NCBI GenBank assembly: GCA_905221605.1
Contig: CAJNDS010000039.1
Span: 1-64,000 of the forward strand
From: Symbiodinium natans
Lineage: Eukaryota > Sar > Dinophyceae > Suessiales > Symbiodiniaceae
DNA length: 64,000 bases
Direction: 5' to 3'
The position numbers were made by a program, and so were the translations under genes. The notes under the pieces are model-generated. The model searched no databases, was not told the DNA's origin, and worked only from the letters and a program-made list of their open reading frames with translations. How positions within the stretch are numbered: the stretch's first letter is position 1; every line of letters starts with the position of its first letter. Of the stretch, positions 24,288 through 35,668 are shown piece by piece.

Positions 24288-24344
24288 ATTGTACCGAGTT
24301 CAAGAGGTTCAGGCGCACGTCCGCCCCTCTCAGGTTGCCCCAAT

Positions 24345-24757
24345 CATGGCACCAAAGCGCCTGAAAGCCCTCCTTGACGACCAAGAATCAGTGGGCCTCA
24401 ACGTCGCTTGGGCTCGTTTGTCAGCGAAACAGGCTTTTGGTCAGCTGTCGCAGAGCCAGGAAGTCGTTTGTGGGTGTTGTTCGCCTCTTCAACGGGTAGC
24501 TGGCGGTTGCGCAGCCCGGATCCCGGATCCCGGATCTCATGAGTCCTTCTGAATCCTTCAGCCTTCAGCCTTGCGGGCCTCAGTTTCAAGATTTTTTCTC
24601 CATTGTCCTAGTTCAGGCAGCCCCGAACTATCGGTGCGAAGCTGCAGGGCGCGGCTTCGCGGCTCGATTCGAGGCCCCCAGCTCGGACTTGGATGCTGTT
24701 GTGAAATGCGCAGAGAGCATGAGCAGAGAGCGTGAGTGCGTCGAAGAAGCTCTCTAA
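24345..24757 (+). CDS. Possible small gene of two or three exons, unidentified
   Basis: An ATG at 24345 opens MAPKRLKALLDDQESVGLNV ... ARLSAKQAFGQLSQ, ending at a gccag junction near 24460. A plausible last exon after a gttcag acceptor (about 24617-24757) reads APNYRCEAAGRGFAARFEAP ... DAVVKCAESMSRERECVEEA, then L and stop. Composition is normal for protein, but no family is recognised. Confidence 0.35.
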
Positions 24758-24759
24758 TT

Positions 24760-25585
24760 GACGAGAGCTCCCTTTCGAATGTTGAGAAGAAAGGGGCTCT
24801 CTTGCAAAAGTGAACGTTGAGCGCGCTTGAACGCGCTTGAACGCGCGGGCAGGCGTGGGGCACTCCGTCCTCCCCGTCCTCCCCGTCCTCTGGGAGCGAC
24901 AGCGAGGCAGAGGCCGAGGCCTATGCCAAGGATGCCAAGGGCAAGAGCCAGGACTCTCAGCAGCAATAGGAGGGCAAGATTAGTAAGAGTAACAAAAAAC
25001 CCAAACTTAAACCTAACACAAAAAGAAACCGAAACACGAGAAAACACGAGAAAACACGAGAGGACGAAGAGGGAGACATGGGGAGACGTATGGGGAGGCT
25101 CAGAGAGGACTCAGAGATAGGGCGCTCAGAACTCCGCTCTTCAAGAGCACTTTTCAAAATAGCTTTGAGAGAGAGAAGCTGCACAATCGAGGAGCAGGCG
25201 CACAGAGGACAGAGGCAAGAGTGGGCCACTTTTTTGTTTTAATGGTTTTCTTTGCAAAAGAGCGCCCCCCCCCCCCCCCCCGGAAATGCAATTGAGTTAT
25301 TCCCCGCAAGAACTTCTTCTCAGGCCAAATCGCAGGAACACGTCGCGCGACACGAAACAACGCAAAGCCTCAAACGTTAACACTTGAAGCCTCGGAGCCC
25401 GTAGTGACCAGCGTTACGAGTTTTGGGCACACTGTGGATTGCAAGGACAAGTCGTCAGGTGGGTACTTGAGAATCAGAGACTCGCCAGCAGTTTTGTGAT
25501 CTCCTGCTCTCGGCTGCTCGTCGAGTGTGCGAGTTGTTCTTATTGTTCTGAATGATGCCGCATGCCTGCCTCGAAGCAAGGCGAG
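24760..25585. other. No recognised gene; short repeats and a poly-C run
   Basis: Contains gcgcttgaac repeats (24818-24846), gaaaacacga repeats (25035-25062) and about 17 c at 25264-25281. Minus-strand Leu-rich frames come from purine-rich stretches. Confidence 0.5.
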
Positions 25586-25589
25586 CTGC

Positions 25590-27475
25590 TGAAAGGAGTC
25601 AACCTGTACAACCTGATGGGCATTTCTGAAGGTGCCTCCCAGGCCGGGAATTAGAGCAAGAGAACGGGAATGGAGAGCAAATGTTTCTCCTTGATTATGC
25701 CGTCCTTATCCCGCTCTTTCTCCTCTCTCTCTTTTGAATTAGACCGTTAGCTCTTTTATTTTTTCTTCGCTTGGCTCTCAGGATGAGATCAAGAAGGCCT
25801 ACCGAGGCCTGGCCTTGACCGCGCACCCGGACAAGCAGGCGGCCATGGAGCCGGAGGAAGCCAAGAAGGCAACGAAAGAGAGGAGAGATGCGGAGATGCG
25901 GAGATGCGGAGATGCGCTCTCCACCCCTCTCCCGCACTCCTGCTGCGCTCTCCTGCTGTGCTCTCCCGGGCTCTCCCTTCTCGAAGAATTGAGAGAAAGA
26001 GGAGCTGGGCATTTAAACGCGACAGACTCCTCTCGAAAGCAGGTGCAAGAGAACTTCGTGAAGATCCAGGAAGCATACGAGCTTCTGTCCGACCCTTCCA
26101 AGCGGAAGCAGTACGACTCCAGCCTTGACTTCGACGAGAGCCTTGGATGCCCGAGAAAAATGCCCGTGCGCGAAGATAGCTAAGCAGCTAAGCCAAGGCA
26201 GCCAAGTTTCACAATCTGAAGAAAGTCTAAAGCAAACTTGAACGACAGATAAAGACAGCACCTGAGGAGCTTGCCGAAGTTTCGCCCGGACAGCGGCCAG
26301 GACTTTTTCAAGGTCTTTGGCGAGGCTATAGACTCCTGAAAGGTTTAGCCGGCTTGGCCTGTGTGTGGCATGCGTGTCGGCAAGGCCTTCCGGCGGAACG
26401 CGCGCTTTTCCGTGAGGCGCCCGGTGCCCGATTTGGGCAGCCTGGAGGACTGGATGCGGGATGCTGCAGGTACGATCCAAAAGTACATGCTGCCTTAAGA
26501 CAGGTCTTGCGGACGCTGCCACGCAGTTTCCCCGGGGGGGGTGCAGGATGAGCCTCGAGTGTGGAAGCGCTTCTACGACTTCTGGTGGGCCCCGCCAAGT
26601 GTTCAAAAGGTAATGGCTCAGCCTACGTGTTTGATGCGACCCTCGGATTTTCGCACTGCGCCGATAGGTCTGGCTTTCAGTCATGGAGAGATCCAGCCGA
26701 CGCCTTGCAGTTCTCACACACTATGAACCTATGAAGCACCACATGCAGCGCCACATGCGCAAAGCAGTTGGGGCCTGGCGACATTGAGGTGATGCTTGCG
26801 CAGAAAGCTGGGGAAGAGATCTGCGACCTCGACGAAGCAGAGTGCCGGGAAGAGAGGCCCCACCTGCCGACTTCATTGGGGTCTTTGCTACATGTTAAAA
26901 CTTTGCCATATTCCGCATGATGTTTGAAGCTTCGAGGCGCTGGATGATCAGGGAAAACCAGCGGGTTGCACGACAGTACAAGCAGCAGGAGCGCGACAGG
27001 ATCGCCAAGCTCGTCAGTGCCATCGCTTGGACTGAAGTACACTTAAATACACTTCAGGTTTTTGAAAAACTTCCAAGTTGCACTGAGGGGACGCCGAGAC
27101 ATTCGATCCCCGTATCCAGGCGGAAGCTGTTTCGACTTCGATAGTAGTTTGCATTTTGCCGACTCGCCGGAAACTGCAAGCTGCAAGATTGCCTGTGCAG
27201 GCGGAGAAGGAGGTTGGCGCCCTGGATGCCCGGGATTTTGGACGCGACACCTCATTCTAAGCCCTAAACCCTAAACCCCTCAACCCTAAGCCCTAAGCTA
27301 AAGGCCTAAACCCTGAAGCGCTAAACACCGTTGGCCCCCAAACCCTCAAACCTACAAGCCCTGGAAGGCCCACTTTAAACCTTCAGAGCCCTTTGAAACC
27401 CTCAGGGCCTTTTTGTGTGAAGGCCAAACGACTCGCTCGCGAAGCAGAGGCCGCCAGACGAGAGGAGGACCCCTC
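25590..27475 (+). CDS. Zuotin/DNAJC2-type ribosome-associated J-protein, 5' and middle part
   Basis: Short exons join into a zuotin-like protein: LYNLMGISEGASQ (to 25642), DEIKKAYRGLALTAHPDKQ (25782-25868, with the HPD triad), VQENFVKIQEAYELLSDPSK ... DFDES (26043-26140), LPKFRPDSGQDFFKVFGE (about 26267-26325), FRRNARFSVRRPVPDLGSLE (to 26469), DEPRVWKRFYDFWWAPP (26547-26609), SWRDPADALQFSHTMN (26682 on), CDLDEAECREE (about 26800-26851), RRWMIRENQRVARQYKQQER (about 26920-27030), DAETFDPRIQ (about 27092-27122) and AKRLAREAEAARREE (about 27420-27475). The order FRRNARFS, FYDFWW, SWRD, RRW, DPRI is diagnostic of zuotin. In other eukaryotes zuotin acts with an atypical Hsp70 at the ribosome exit. 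The SANT domains found in animal and plant relatives are not seen. Introns use both GC and GT donors. Confidence 0.85.
27252..27330. repeat. Degenerate interstitial telomere-type repeats (ccctaaa)
   Basis: The run aagccctaaaccctaaaccc and its variants correspond to the complement of TTTAGGG, the telomere repeat reported for dinoflagellates and many plants. It lies in the intron between the DPRI exon and the charged-region exon of the zuotin-like gene. Similar ccctaa words recur more thinly at 38866-38980. Confidence 0.75.
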
Positions 27476-27479
27476 TTGC

Positions 27480-28260
27480 CGACCACGCCCCCTCTATGTT
27501 TTGTCAGGGGCCCCCGAGCACCCCTTTGGCTTGGTGTGGACCCTCGGGCTGGCCGGGCCACCAGCCTCACAGATCGTATTGACCGACGGGCACCAAAAAG
27601 AAAGGAAGACGGAACATTTCCAAATACATCAACAAAGAGAACTAACCCAGCGAGAGTTTGGAATCTGCCAGCTCCTGGTCTCGTCATGACAAGGCAAAGT
27701 GACATGTGCGTAGGACCGAAAAGAAGAAGCTGTGACTTTTCCCAGCTTTGTCTTCTCGAGTTGCCCCCAAGATACTCCCAAGTAAGAACTCCAGGGCTAC
27801 AGCTTGGTACGCTTTGAGCTTGGGGGGCTTCCGGGACCGAGCATCAGAAGCGGGGCAAACAATGTCATTCTTTTTTTTGGTCATTAAGGCGTCCAGTAGG
27901 TTTCATGGCTTTTATCTTTTATCTGTGCTTTTGGTTTCTTTCACTTTTTTTCTTGTATTAGGTGGTCAGTTTCCTGTAGACAAGTTTCTGTCTTATGGTC
28001 GTATCTTGACACTACATTTTACCTTCTTATTTTCTGGTGTCTAGTTTACTTAGACCCCTCAATCCCAGCAGAAGAAAAAGAGATAGGGTTTAGGGAGTCC
28101 ACCCACGTTTGGCCGCCTGCTCTCGCCCCGGTGAACAGCACCCCGGGGCGTGCACTGCTATCGGGAGGGGAGACCTCCCCGAAGGCCTTTGAAGGAACGA
28201 ACTGAGAAAGGAAGGAAGTAAAGAACATGAAAGAAATAAGATGAAATACAAGAACTGAAA
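27480..28260. other. No recognised gene
   Basis: Downstream remainder of the zuotin-like gene would be expected here, but no SANT or other motif is visible. The section 27880-28060 is T-rich and looks intronic. Confidence 0.4.
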
Positions 28261-28325
28261 GAATGCCGGAAAGAAAAAGGAGAGAGCGAGAGACAGAGAG
28301 ACAGAGAGAAAGAGAGGCAAGAGAG

Positions 28326-28470
28326 GAAGTAGAGGAAAGAGAGGAAAGAGAGGAAGGAGAGGAAGGAGAGGAAGGAGAGGAAGGAGAGGAAGGAGAGGAA
28401 GGAGAGGAAGGAGAGGAAGGAGAGGAAGGAGAGGAGGAGAGGAAGGAGAGGAAGGAGAGGAAAGAGAGAA
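28326..28470. repeat. 9-bp purine repeat (gaggaagga)
   Basis: About 14 copies of gaggaagga. It is followed at 28480-28515 by cttcaagctccgtggaagaa, a motif that recurs at the other purine blocks nearby. Confidence 0.95.
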
Positions 28471-28884
28471 AGAGAGAAAACGCCCTTCAAGCTCCGTGGA
28501 AGAAGAAGAAGAATAAGAAAGAGAGAAAGTGTAGAAAAATCGTGTACTGGTGGCTGTAGCCGTAGGCAGTAGAATAACGTCACCCGGAAGAAAATCGGAG
28601 AACTCATATTCTACTTGTACCCAGCCACATGGCTCCATATGGTAAAGCACGGTTGACACTCCACATGTAGCCAGATCTTCCGATGGGGAGGGAGAAAGAG
28701 AGCCCACAATCGAAGAGGAGTAGAGACAACAAAAGCAGAACGATAGAAGGCCAGCCGAACACGGGGAGATGCGGTCTTGACCTACGGGGGATCTTAGGGG
28801 TGGTAAGAAAGTGAAATTGTTGCGCATCGCCCAATGTGTCCTGGCCTGTTCGGCCGATGGTGTCACTTGGACTGGACGTGTGCC

Positions 28885-29802
28885 TGGGCGCGCCTAGTGC
28901 GCGAGGGGCGGTGACGCCCCCCATGCCCCGTAGAAGAAGAAGAAGTAGAGGAAGAAGGAGAGAAAGAGAGAAAGAGAGAAAGAGCGAAAGAGCGAAAGAG
29001 AGAGAAAGAGCGAAAGAGAGAAAGAGAGAAAGAGAGAAAGAGAGAAAGAGAGAAAGAGAGAAAGAGAGAAAGAGAGAAAGAGAGAAAGAGAGAAAGAGAG
29101 AAAGAGAGAAAGAGAGAAAGAGAGAAAGAGAGAAAGAGAGAAAGAGAGAAAGCGAGAAAGAGAGAAAGAGAGAAAGAGAGAAAGCGAGAAAGAGAGAAAG
29201 AGAGAAAGAGAGAAAGAGAGAAAGAGAGAAAGAGAGAAAGAGAGAAAGAGAGAAAGAGAGAAAGAGAGAAAGAGAGAAAGAGAGAAAGAGAGAAAGAGAG
29301 AAAGAGAGAAAGAGAGAAAGAGAGAACGAGAGAAAGAGAGAGGGAGAGAGAGAAAGAGAGAAAGAGAGAAAGAGAGAAAGAGAGAAAGAGAGAAAGAGAG
29401 AAAGAGAGAAAGAGAGAAAGAGAGAAAGAGAGAAAGAGAGAAAGAGAGAAAGAGAGAAAGAGAGAAAGAGAGAAAGAGAGAAAGAGAGAAAGAGAGCAAG
29501 AGAGAAAGAGAGAAAGAGAGAAAGAGAGAAAGAGAGAAAGAGAGAAAGAGAGAAAGAGAGAAAGAGAGAAAGAGAGAAAGAGAGAAAGAGAGAAAGGTCC
29601 GCAGTCTCCTTCGCCTCAGTGTCACAAGGAACCTGAACGCAATCTGGGCGCGCTTCGTGCGCGGGGGGGGTCACTCCCCTCAAGCCCCGTAGAAGAAGAA
29701 GGAGGAAGAACAAGAAGAAGAAGAAGAAGAAGAAGAAAAAGAAAGAGAGAAGTAGAAGAAGAAGAAGAAGAAGAAGAAGAAGAAGAAGAAGAAGAAGAAG
29801 GA
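28885..29802. repeat. Compound block: GC-rich module plus purine tract, twice
   Basis: A GC-rich module of about 55 bp (ctgggcgcgc ... gccccgtagaagaagaag) occurs at 28885-28945 and again at 29644-29700. The first copy runs into a (gagagaaa)n array of about 650 bp (28955-29596); the second runs into a (gaa)n array to 29802. The Arg/Glu/Lys and Leu/Ser/Phe frames of more than 200 codons are artefacts. Confidence 0.95.
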
Positions 29803-29996
29803 GAGAAAGCCGCCAACTGACCTCCGGGTCCCTTAGTCGCGCCACTCACTAGCACAGTGGCACGTGAACTGCGTGAGGGAGAGAGAGAAGGGAAGGAGGG
29901 AGGAGAGAGGGTGGGAGGGGGCGGATTGCCTGTATGCGTTGCTAGTTCTAGAATGCCTTGCATAGTTAATTTCCCGGTCATTTCCGTGACATCTTT

Positions 29997-32900
29997 TGCC
30001 AGAACCCGAGGAGCGAACAGCTGCCAAACGGGCAAAGGAAGAGGCCCCCAACGCAGCCACCCCTGCTTGCACACCCCCTTTGCACTGCGCTGAGCCCGAA
30101 CCCGTCTGTCCTGATCGCCTGCCCACTTGTCGCTTTAGACTCGTGACTCGCAGCCTTCCTTCCAGTGACAAAGTGCGGTAGATGATGGTCGAGTGCCAAG
30201 CATGCAGTGTGGAAAGCCTCCCGTGGACCTCTCGAAGCGGCTCATGGCTATCGAGAACCGTGCCTGGGAGGATGAGAGAGTTTTTCAGAACTTCTCAGAA
30301 CTTCTCAGAACTTCTCACTTAAAAGCAGAGGGTCGAAGTGAGACGCAGCACTGCCGAGGCATCGAGGATGTGCTGCAAACTCTGCACCAGGACACGCGGT
30401 CAGATGTAGTAATGGGCACACCCGTGTTAGCGGGAATGTAAGTGTGTGCGGACTAGGCCCTGACTGGGCCCAGCCAACTCGTGTCACGAGCCCCTTGCCG
30501 CAGACGCATTGCTGCTCAGAAGTATCTGCTGCCTCCAAGCTGGCCAGGTCTCTGATCAGTTTTGAACTAGCTCGATCTTGCTCGATCTTGCTCGATCTTG
30601 CTCGATCTTGCTTGATCTTGCTTAGATTGGTTTGCCAGGACCAAAATGCGACAGAGGCAATATTGAGGCAGATGGAGGCGACTTTGGGTCAAGTCTACGA
30701 TGGTCAGAGGGACCTCAGGGCCCAACTCTCCCTGTCGGCTTTCTCGCCGCGGCCCAAGTTCGGGCTCCTCCAGAGCTCGAGCGCCCTGGGCCGCGCCGAG
30801 GAGCGCGGCAGCGCCCGGCAAGGGCGGCCCGAGCGGCCCGAGCGGTTTGAGGAGGGAGCCAAGAGCCCGAAGGCCGTGTTCCGGTCGGATCGCTTGGAGT
30901 CCGAGGCAATGGAGAGCACGCCGCTCCTGAGAGTCGAGGACGATCGTGATCGTGATCGTGATCGCAAGCGGGGCAAGCACAACTCCAGGTACAGCACTTT
31001 GAATCTCGAAGGCATAGGCATCCCCTTCCAGGAGAGGCTGGCTCGTGCCCAGATCCTTTTGGAGATGGACAGCAAGCAGTCATGGCTCTCCCGGAAGATC
31101 ACGGAATTTCTCGAAGATCCAGACTCCAGCATGTTCGCCCTGTATTACTTCTATGGCATTTCCGTCTTCACTTTGCTTGGGATGTTCTTCGCTTTTCTGC
31201 AGACATTGAGCATAGAGCTGGAGCCAGCATACAAGGATCTGATTGACATTGTAATCGATTCCATCTTGCTTACCGAGACCATCATTCGTTTTGCTTGCTA
31301 TCCACACTTCGGAGCAATTTTCACTGGAGAGCAACGCTGGGAGAATTTGATAGACTGCACAAGTGCGCTTCCTGTGATCCTCCTCGCCGGTTGGATGCAT
31401 CCGGCAGGATGCTTTCGGGCTTCATTGTTGTTTAGGGGTTGCTTGGGTTAGGACCTCTTCTTCGTCTTTCTGTTAAGCTAGTGCCCCTTGATCAAACAAA
31501 TATGCCGGAATCAGGCTGCAAGAAGCACCCTGAGACAAGCTAGAAAGGTGCTCAAGGACAAGTTCGGGGAAGATTTTGGGTCCTTCGGGGACGCCCTCCT
31601 GCTGGCATCTATGCCCATGATCCGCTTGTTGCGCTTGGTGCGGCGCTTCACCTACATGCAACTTCTGAAAGCTGCCACATGCCGGCAAGTCGACGACTCT
31701 TTTGAACGATTCGGCCCTCATTGGATGGTTGGTCATGGGCTGATGGGGTTGGCTGCTTTTTGCAAGGTGTCGTGGTTCCTTGGTGGGTGTGACGGTTGCT
31801 GCTGTTTCTAGTTCCGTCGCGAATTGAGGGCACGCGTGGGCGCTGTTCAACATCTGCGCAGATCATTTCCTTTGATCTTCTTCTGGGGCTTTCGTGCTTT
31901 CAACCTCTTCTGCACCTACGGGAGAGCACGGGGCTGCGGGGAGCATGTTACTAATTATTTGTTACGAGCTATTACTAGCCAATTCCTTTGTTTCTGCTAA
32001 CTCGGCTGTGTACCTTTCTTGTGCTTCCATTTGCTGTAATACGAGGTTCTACTGTGTTGTGTCACTGCCATGCTTTGCCCGCAGCGTTCGAAACGCGCGT
32101 GCGCGTTCTTGACATGTGCTCGACTGCAGCATGGCATGGAAAGCTATACTGAGGCATTCCGTGACTGCTTGGAGGCTTTGCCAGTGCTCTTGTACATTAT
32201 GATCGTAATGGCATATGGTTTCACCTCGCTGCTTTACATCGTTGAGCCGCGTGAGAACATGCCCACTGTGGCTCATGCAGCTTGGCTTGTGATTTCAACT
32301 ATTACGACCGTTGGTTTTGGTGACGTGGTTCCCTCGACCCAAAGTGGATTGGTCCTGACATCGCTCCTGATGATCGTGTCTTCCCTCTACATGGCCATGC
32401 CCTTCGGGATCATTGGCCACTCCTTCACCCAAATCTGGGGAAGTCGAAAGCGGATTCTTCTCTTGCAGAAGACGCGCACTCGTTTGCACAAGTGGGTGCC
32501 CGGGCTGCATGAGGCGTTGTTAGTAGCTGCACGGAATTGAGAGCTGTGAAAGATGTAACCGATATGGGCATAAGTTAAAGCATTATGATGGGAAAAAGCA
32601 ACGATTGAAGAACTCGTTTCGAAGCTCTTGGAGACCTAGGGCTTCGGACCCTATGAGCTCCCACGGCTTTTCGGGCTTTTTGACCTTGACGATAGTGCCG
32701 AGGTGCCGTGGGCTGCACTTTGTTCACAAGCTCTTTTTGTCTTGAATCCTAATTTGAATCCTTTGCAAGGGTTCTTCGGGGCACATGTGTTGAGACACAG
32801 CCCGTCGCATCTGTGCTCCTGGCACCCTTGCAGATCGACCTGCCTGAGTTTCACGTTCTGCCGCACAGCTGCAGAAATTTGTGAGGAGTCGTGGGCTTGA

Positions 32901-33130
32901 GGTTGAACTACTGGCCATCTGAGGCTCAAAGAGATGGACATCGGGTTCAGAGACAAAGAGATCACTGAGCTCTTCAAGTTGATAGACAAGGATCCTGAGC
33001 ATGACTTGCCTGTTAAGTCACGGCACTCCGCAAATGACCCTGCAGGACTCCGGTGGAACTATCGACGAGAGAGAGTTTGTTAAGACGCTGTATCCAGACG
33101 AGTATCGTGAGTTGCGCCTTGGAGGCACAG
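29997..33130 (+). CDS. Voltage-gated potassium channel with a C-terminal EF-hand pair
   Basis: N-terminal exons lie at about 29999-30060, 30208-30270 and 30632-31391. The last covers a charged N-tail, then S1 (YYFYGISVFTLLGMFFAFL), S2 (IDIVIDSILLTETIIRF) and S3 (ENLIDCTSALPVILLAG). The next exon (about 31545-31690) has S4, RLLRLVRRF with four Arg in voltage-sensor spacing. The exon at about 32130-32460 has S5, the pore helix, the selectivity filter TVGFGD (32307-32324) and S6. Further on, two EF-hand loops appear once introns are removed: DLDDSAE joined to IDLPEF (32682-32702 and 32834-32851), and DK joined to DSGGTIDEREF (ending 32990, resuming 33046). The protein should be a plasma or vacuolar membrane K+ channel gated by voltage and modulated by Ca2+ (inference). 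The first and last exons are not fixed. Confidence 0.85.
30571..30620. repeat. 10-bp tandem repeat (ctcgatcttg), five copies, in an intron
   Basis: Exact 10-bp period just upstream of the exon that begins near 30632. A second cluster, cttctcagaa about three times, lies at 30281-30318 in the same intron. Confidence 0.95.
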
Positions 33131-33589
33131 CATGCCGGCCTTCGACCACCCTTGTGCCTGGTGTAGGTGATAAGAGCACACACTCGAGTTGCTCGAGTCA
33201 CTTGAGTCACTTGAGCCACTTGAATCACTTGAACTTGCTGCAGCATGTTTGGAGTTGCCAGCGATTGTCGATGGGCAAAGGTACCCAAAAAAGAGGCATG
33301 ACTCAATGGTGGCAGACGAATAGTGCTTGAGATGCTTGAGAGTGGCGGCTGCTGCGAGCATGCCAGAAGTCTCAAGCTTTTGTTTTACCCAACGAATTAT
33401 AGCACTCTCAAAGTGAGAGTTGTCTGGTTTCACCCCACCTGCCACTGTAATTACAAGGCGTGCTCCAAAAACCGCGACGGGTTCCGGTGTGCCGCAATCC
33501 AGCTTCCTGATGCCCCTGCACGTCTGCTCGGTTCGTTTCAGGTCTGGGTCGGTTTTTTGGCTTTGCGCTCGCAGACGCGGCTTGCCCAG

Positions 33590-33900
33590 ACAAGGCCCAA
33601 AACTTTTCTTCTCCAGGCTGAGCGACAGCGGCGTGAAGCTGAAGAAGCTCTCCGACTGGCCGGGTTCCAGGTCCGAATGCCAACAGAACCAACTCTGGAG
33701 CTCGCAGGCAGAGGAGCAGAAACGCCGAGAGGAGAAGGCCAAGCGGGTCCCCAGCTCAAGCCGCTGTTGCAAAACAAGTTTGGTGAGGCAAGTGGCAGAC
33801 AGGGGAGAACCGAGAGAGTCGAGTCGGCCGACAGAGAGAGCCGAACTGGACCGCTTGGCCGTCGTGGCCGGGGATCCCCACCAGGGGGTCCTCTCAAGCG

Positions 33901-33949
<49 letters not shown>

Positions 33950-35636
33950 GAGAGAGCGGGTTGTCCCGAGGACGCCGTGAAAGTCCGGGCCTCGAAAGAG
34001 ATTTTTGTAAACTTCAAAAAACAGCTCAGAAAAGACTTCCAACGACTGATTCTTGGGAAGCGGGGCCTCAACTCGGCTCAGGAGCGCGTGAAGAAGTGTC
34101 GGCAACGACTTCGGAGCTTCCACCCGGCCCGGAACAGCAATCATGTCTAACTTTCTGCAAGTCTCCAAAGCATCTTCACCTGGGGACAATCGCTCAGTTT
34201 GTTTGAGCCAGGCCGTGAAGGAATATGTGGTCCTGGAGCAGCTCAACGAGGTCTGCTTGCAGTTCGACGATTCTTGGATCGCACAGGGCGAGAGGGGACC
34301 GACGAGGGGCGACATGGGGCGAGAGGAGAGGGGTGAGGGACTGCCAAGCCAAGACCTGACACGACATGCCGTGATATTCCATGATGCAACAGTGAAGAGG
34401 GCGAGGGCCAGTGCGACACGAGGAAGAACAATTGAGGGATCTGGGCAACCAGATCGAGCAGACGTTGAAGGGAAGTGCGCTGGAAGCAGCCAGCCTGTTC
34501 CACAAGGCCCTCAGCCCAGGAGAACTGTTATGTAAGCAATGTGGGCCACCTGGGTCATCGCAGTCATGTGAGTTATATGAGCCACGGACCAATTCGTATC
34601 CCGCCCAACTTGTGGAAGATATCTTTGTGCCCCAGGCCATCGAGTCCATCGGCCTCACTCCCATGAAGGTTCGGGAGGACGAGGCTTCGCCGCCTTCACC
34701 CTCAGCCACCGAGTCGCCCCGAGAGGTGAGTGAAGACGCGGCCAGCACCACCAGCGGCCCAACCGACTCGCAGGAGGCGCACCAGCCAAAAGAGGTGATG
34801 ATGGGAAAGATGATGAGAGAAGAAAGAGAGCCGGAGCACAGAAAGAGAGTGGATAAGAGAGCAGAGAGCGGGAGACCCCTCACTGCCTGGAGAAGATGGT
34901 CTCTCGCAAGCCCCCAGTAATTGCTCTTTTGCTTCCTGGTTGGTTCCTTCTGTTCCTTGCTGTTCGCTGTCGCCTGTCTGTCACCTGGCTGCCCGCATGA
35001 CTTCTTCCAGGAGGCCCCGCGCCAAGTAGAGCGCGAGACGAGCCAGGAGCGCAAGGAGCGCGAGCGGCGAGCAAGGAACTTGGAGTAGTTGGGTCACCTG
35101 CCCGCCTGGAACAAGCAAACTCCTTGCATCTGCTCAAGCTCATCCCTATTTCACCCCAAGTTTTAGCTACCCAAGACTTGGCGACGTCAATACATAGCAT
35201 GCTGCCGGTTGCACCAAGTCCCCAAGCCGTTTTCTCGGAACAAAAGATGCGCAGTGGAACTGAGGCCGCCGAGGAACAGGCAGTGGGTGGTGAATGCATG
35301 GACCGGTGTTTTTCAGTACAAATGACTGATCCGTTGACATCCAGGCCAAAAGACGCATAGTCGAGGAGCAGCAGGCCGCAGAAAAGGCGAGGCTGGCCGC
35401 CGAAAAAGCCGAGGAGAAGAAGAAAAAAGAGGCACTGGTGCAACACACTCCCGAAACATTCAATTCGGATTGATGGCATATGATGGCATGCCAAGTGCAG
35501 GAGCAGCGAAAGAAAGACGCTGAGCCTCGTCTGAAGAATAACGACTCAGCACCGGGAGTGGGAAGCTAGAGTGCAGCAGTGAGTGTATACGCTTGTGTGA
35601 ATACACCCCTGCACAGAGAGGGGGGGGCTAAGCGTG

Positions 35637-35668
<32 letters not shown>

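Noticed and set aside
28604-29845. Open frame of about 413 codons (minus) and 266 codons (plus) of Leu/Ser/Phe or Lys/Arg/Glu
   Set aside because: They are produced by the gagagaaa and gaa microsatellites, with short unrelated ends.
33080-34315. 411-codon minus-strand frame
   Set aside because: It overlaps EF-hand and coiled-coil exons of the plus strand and contains a (TC)n-derived Leu/Ser run. It has no motif of its own.
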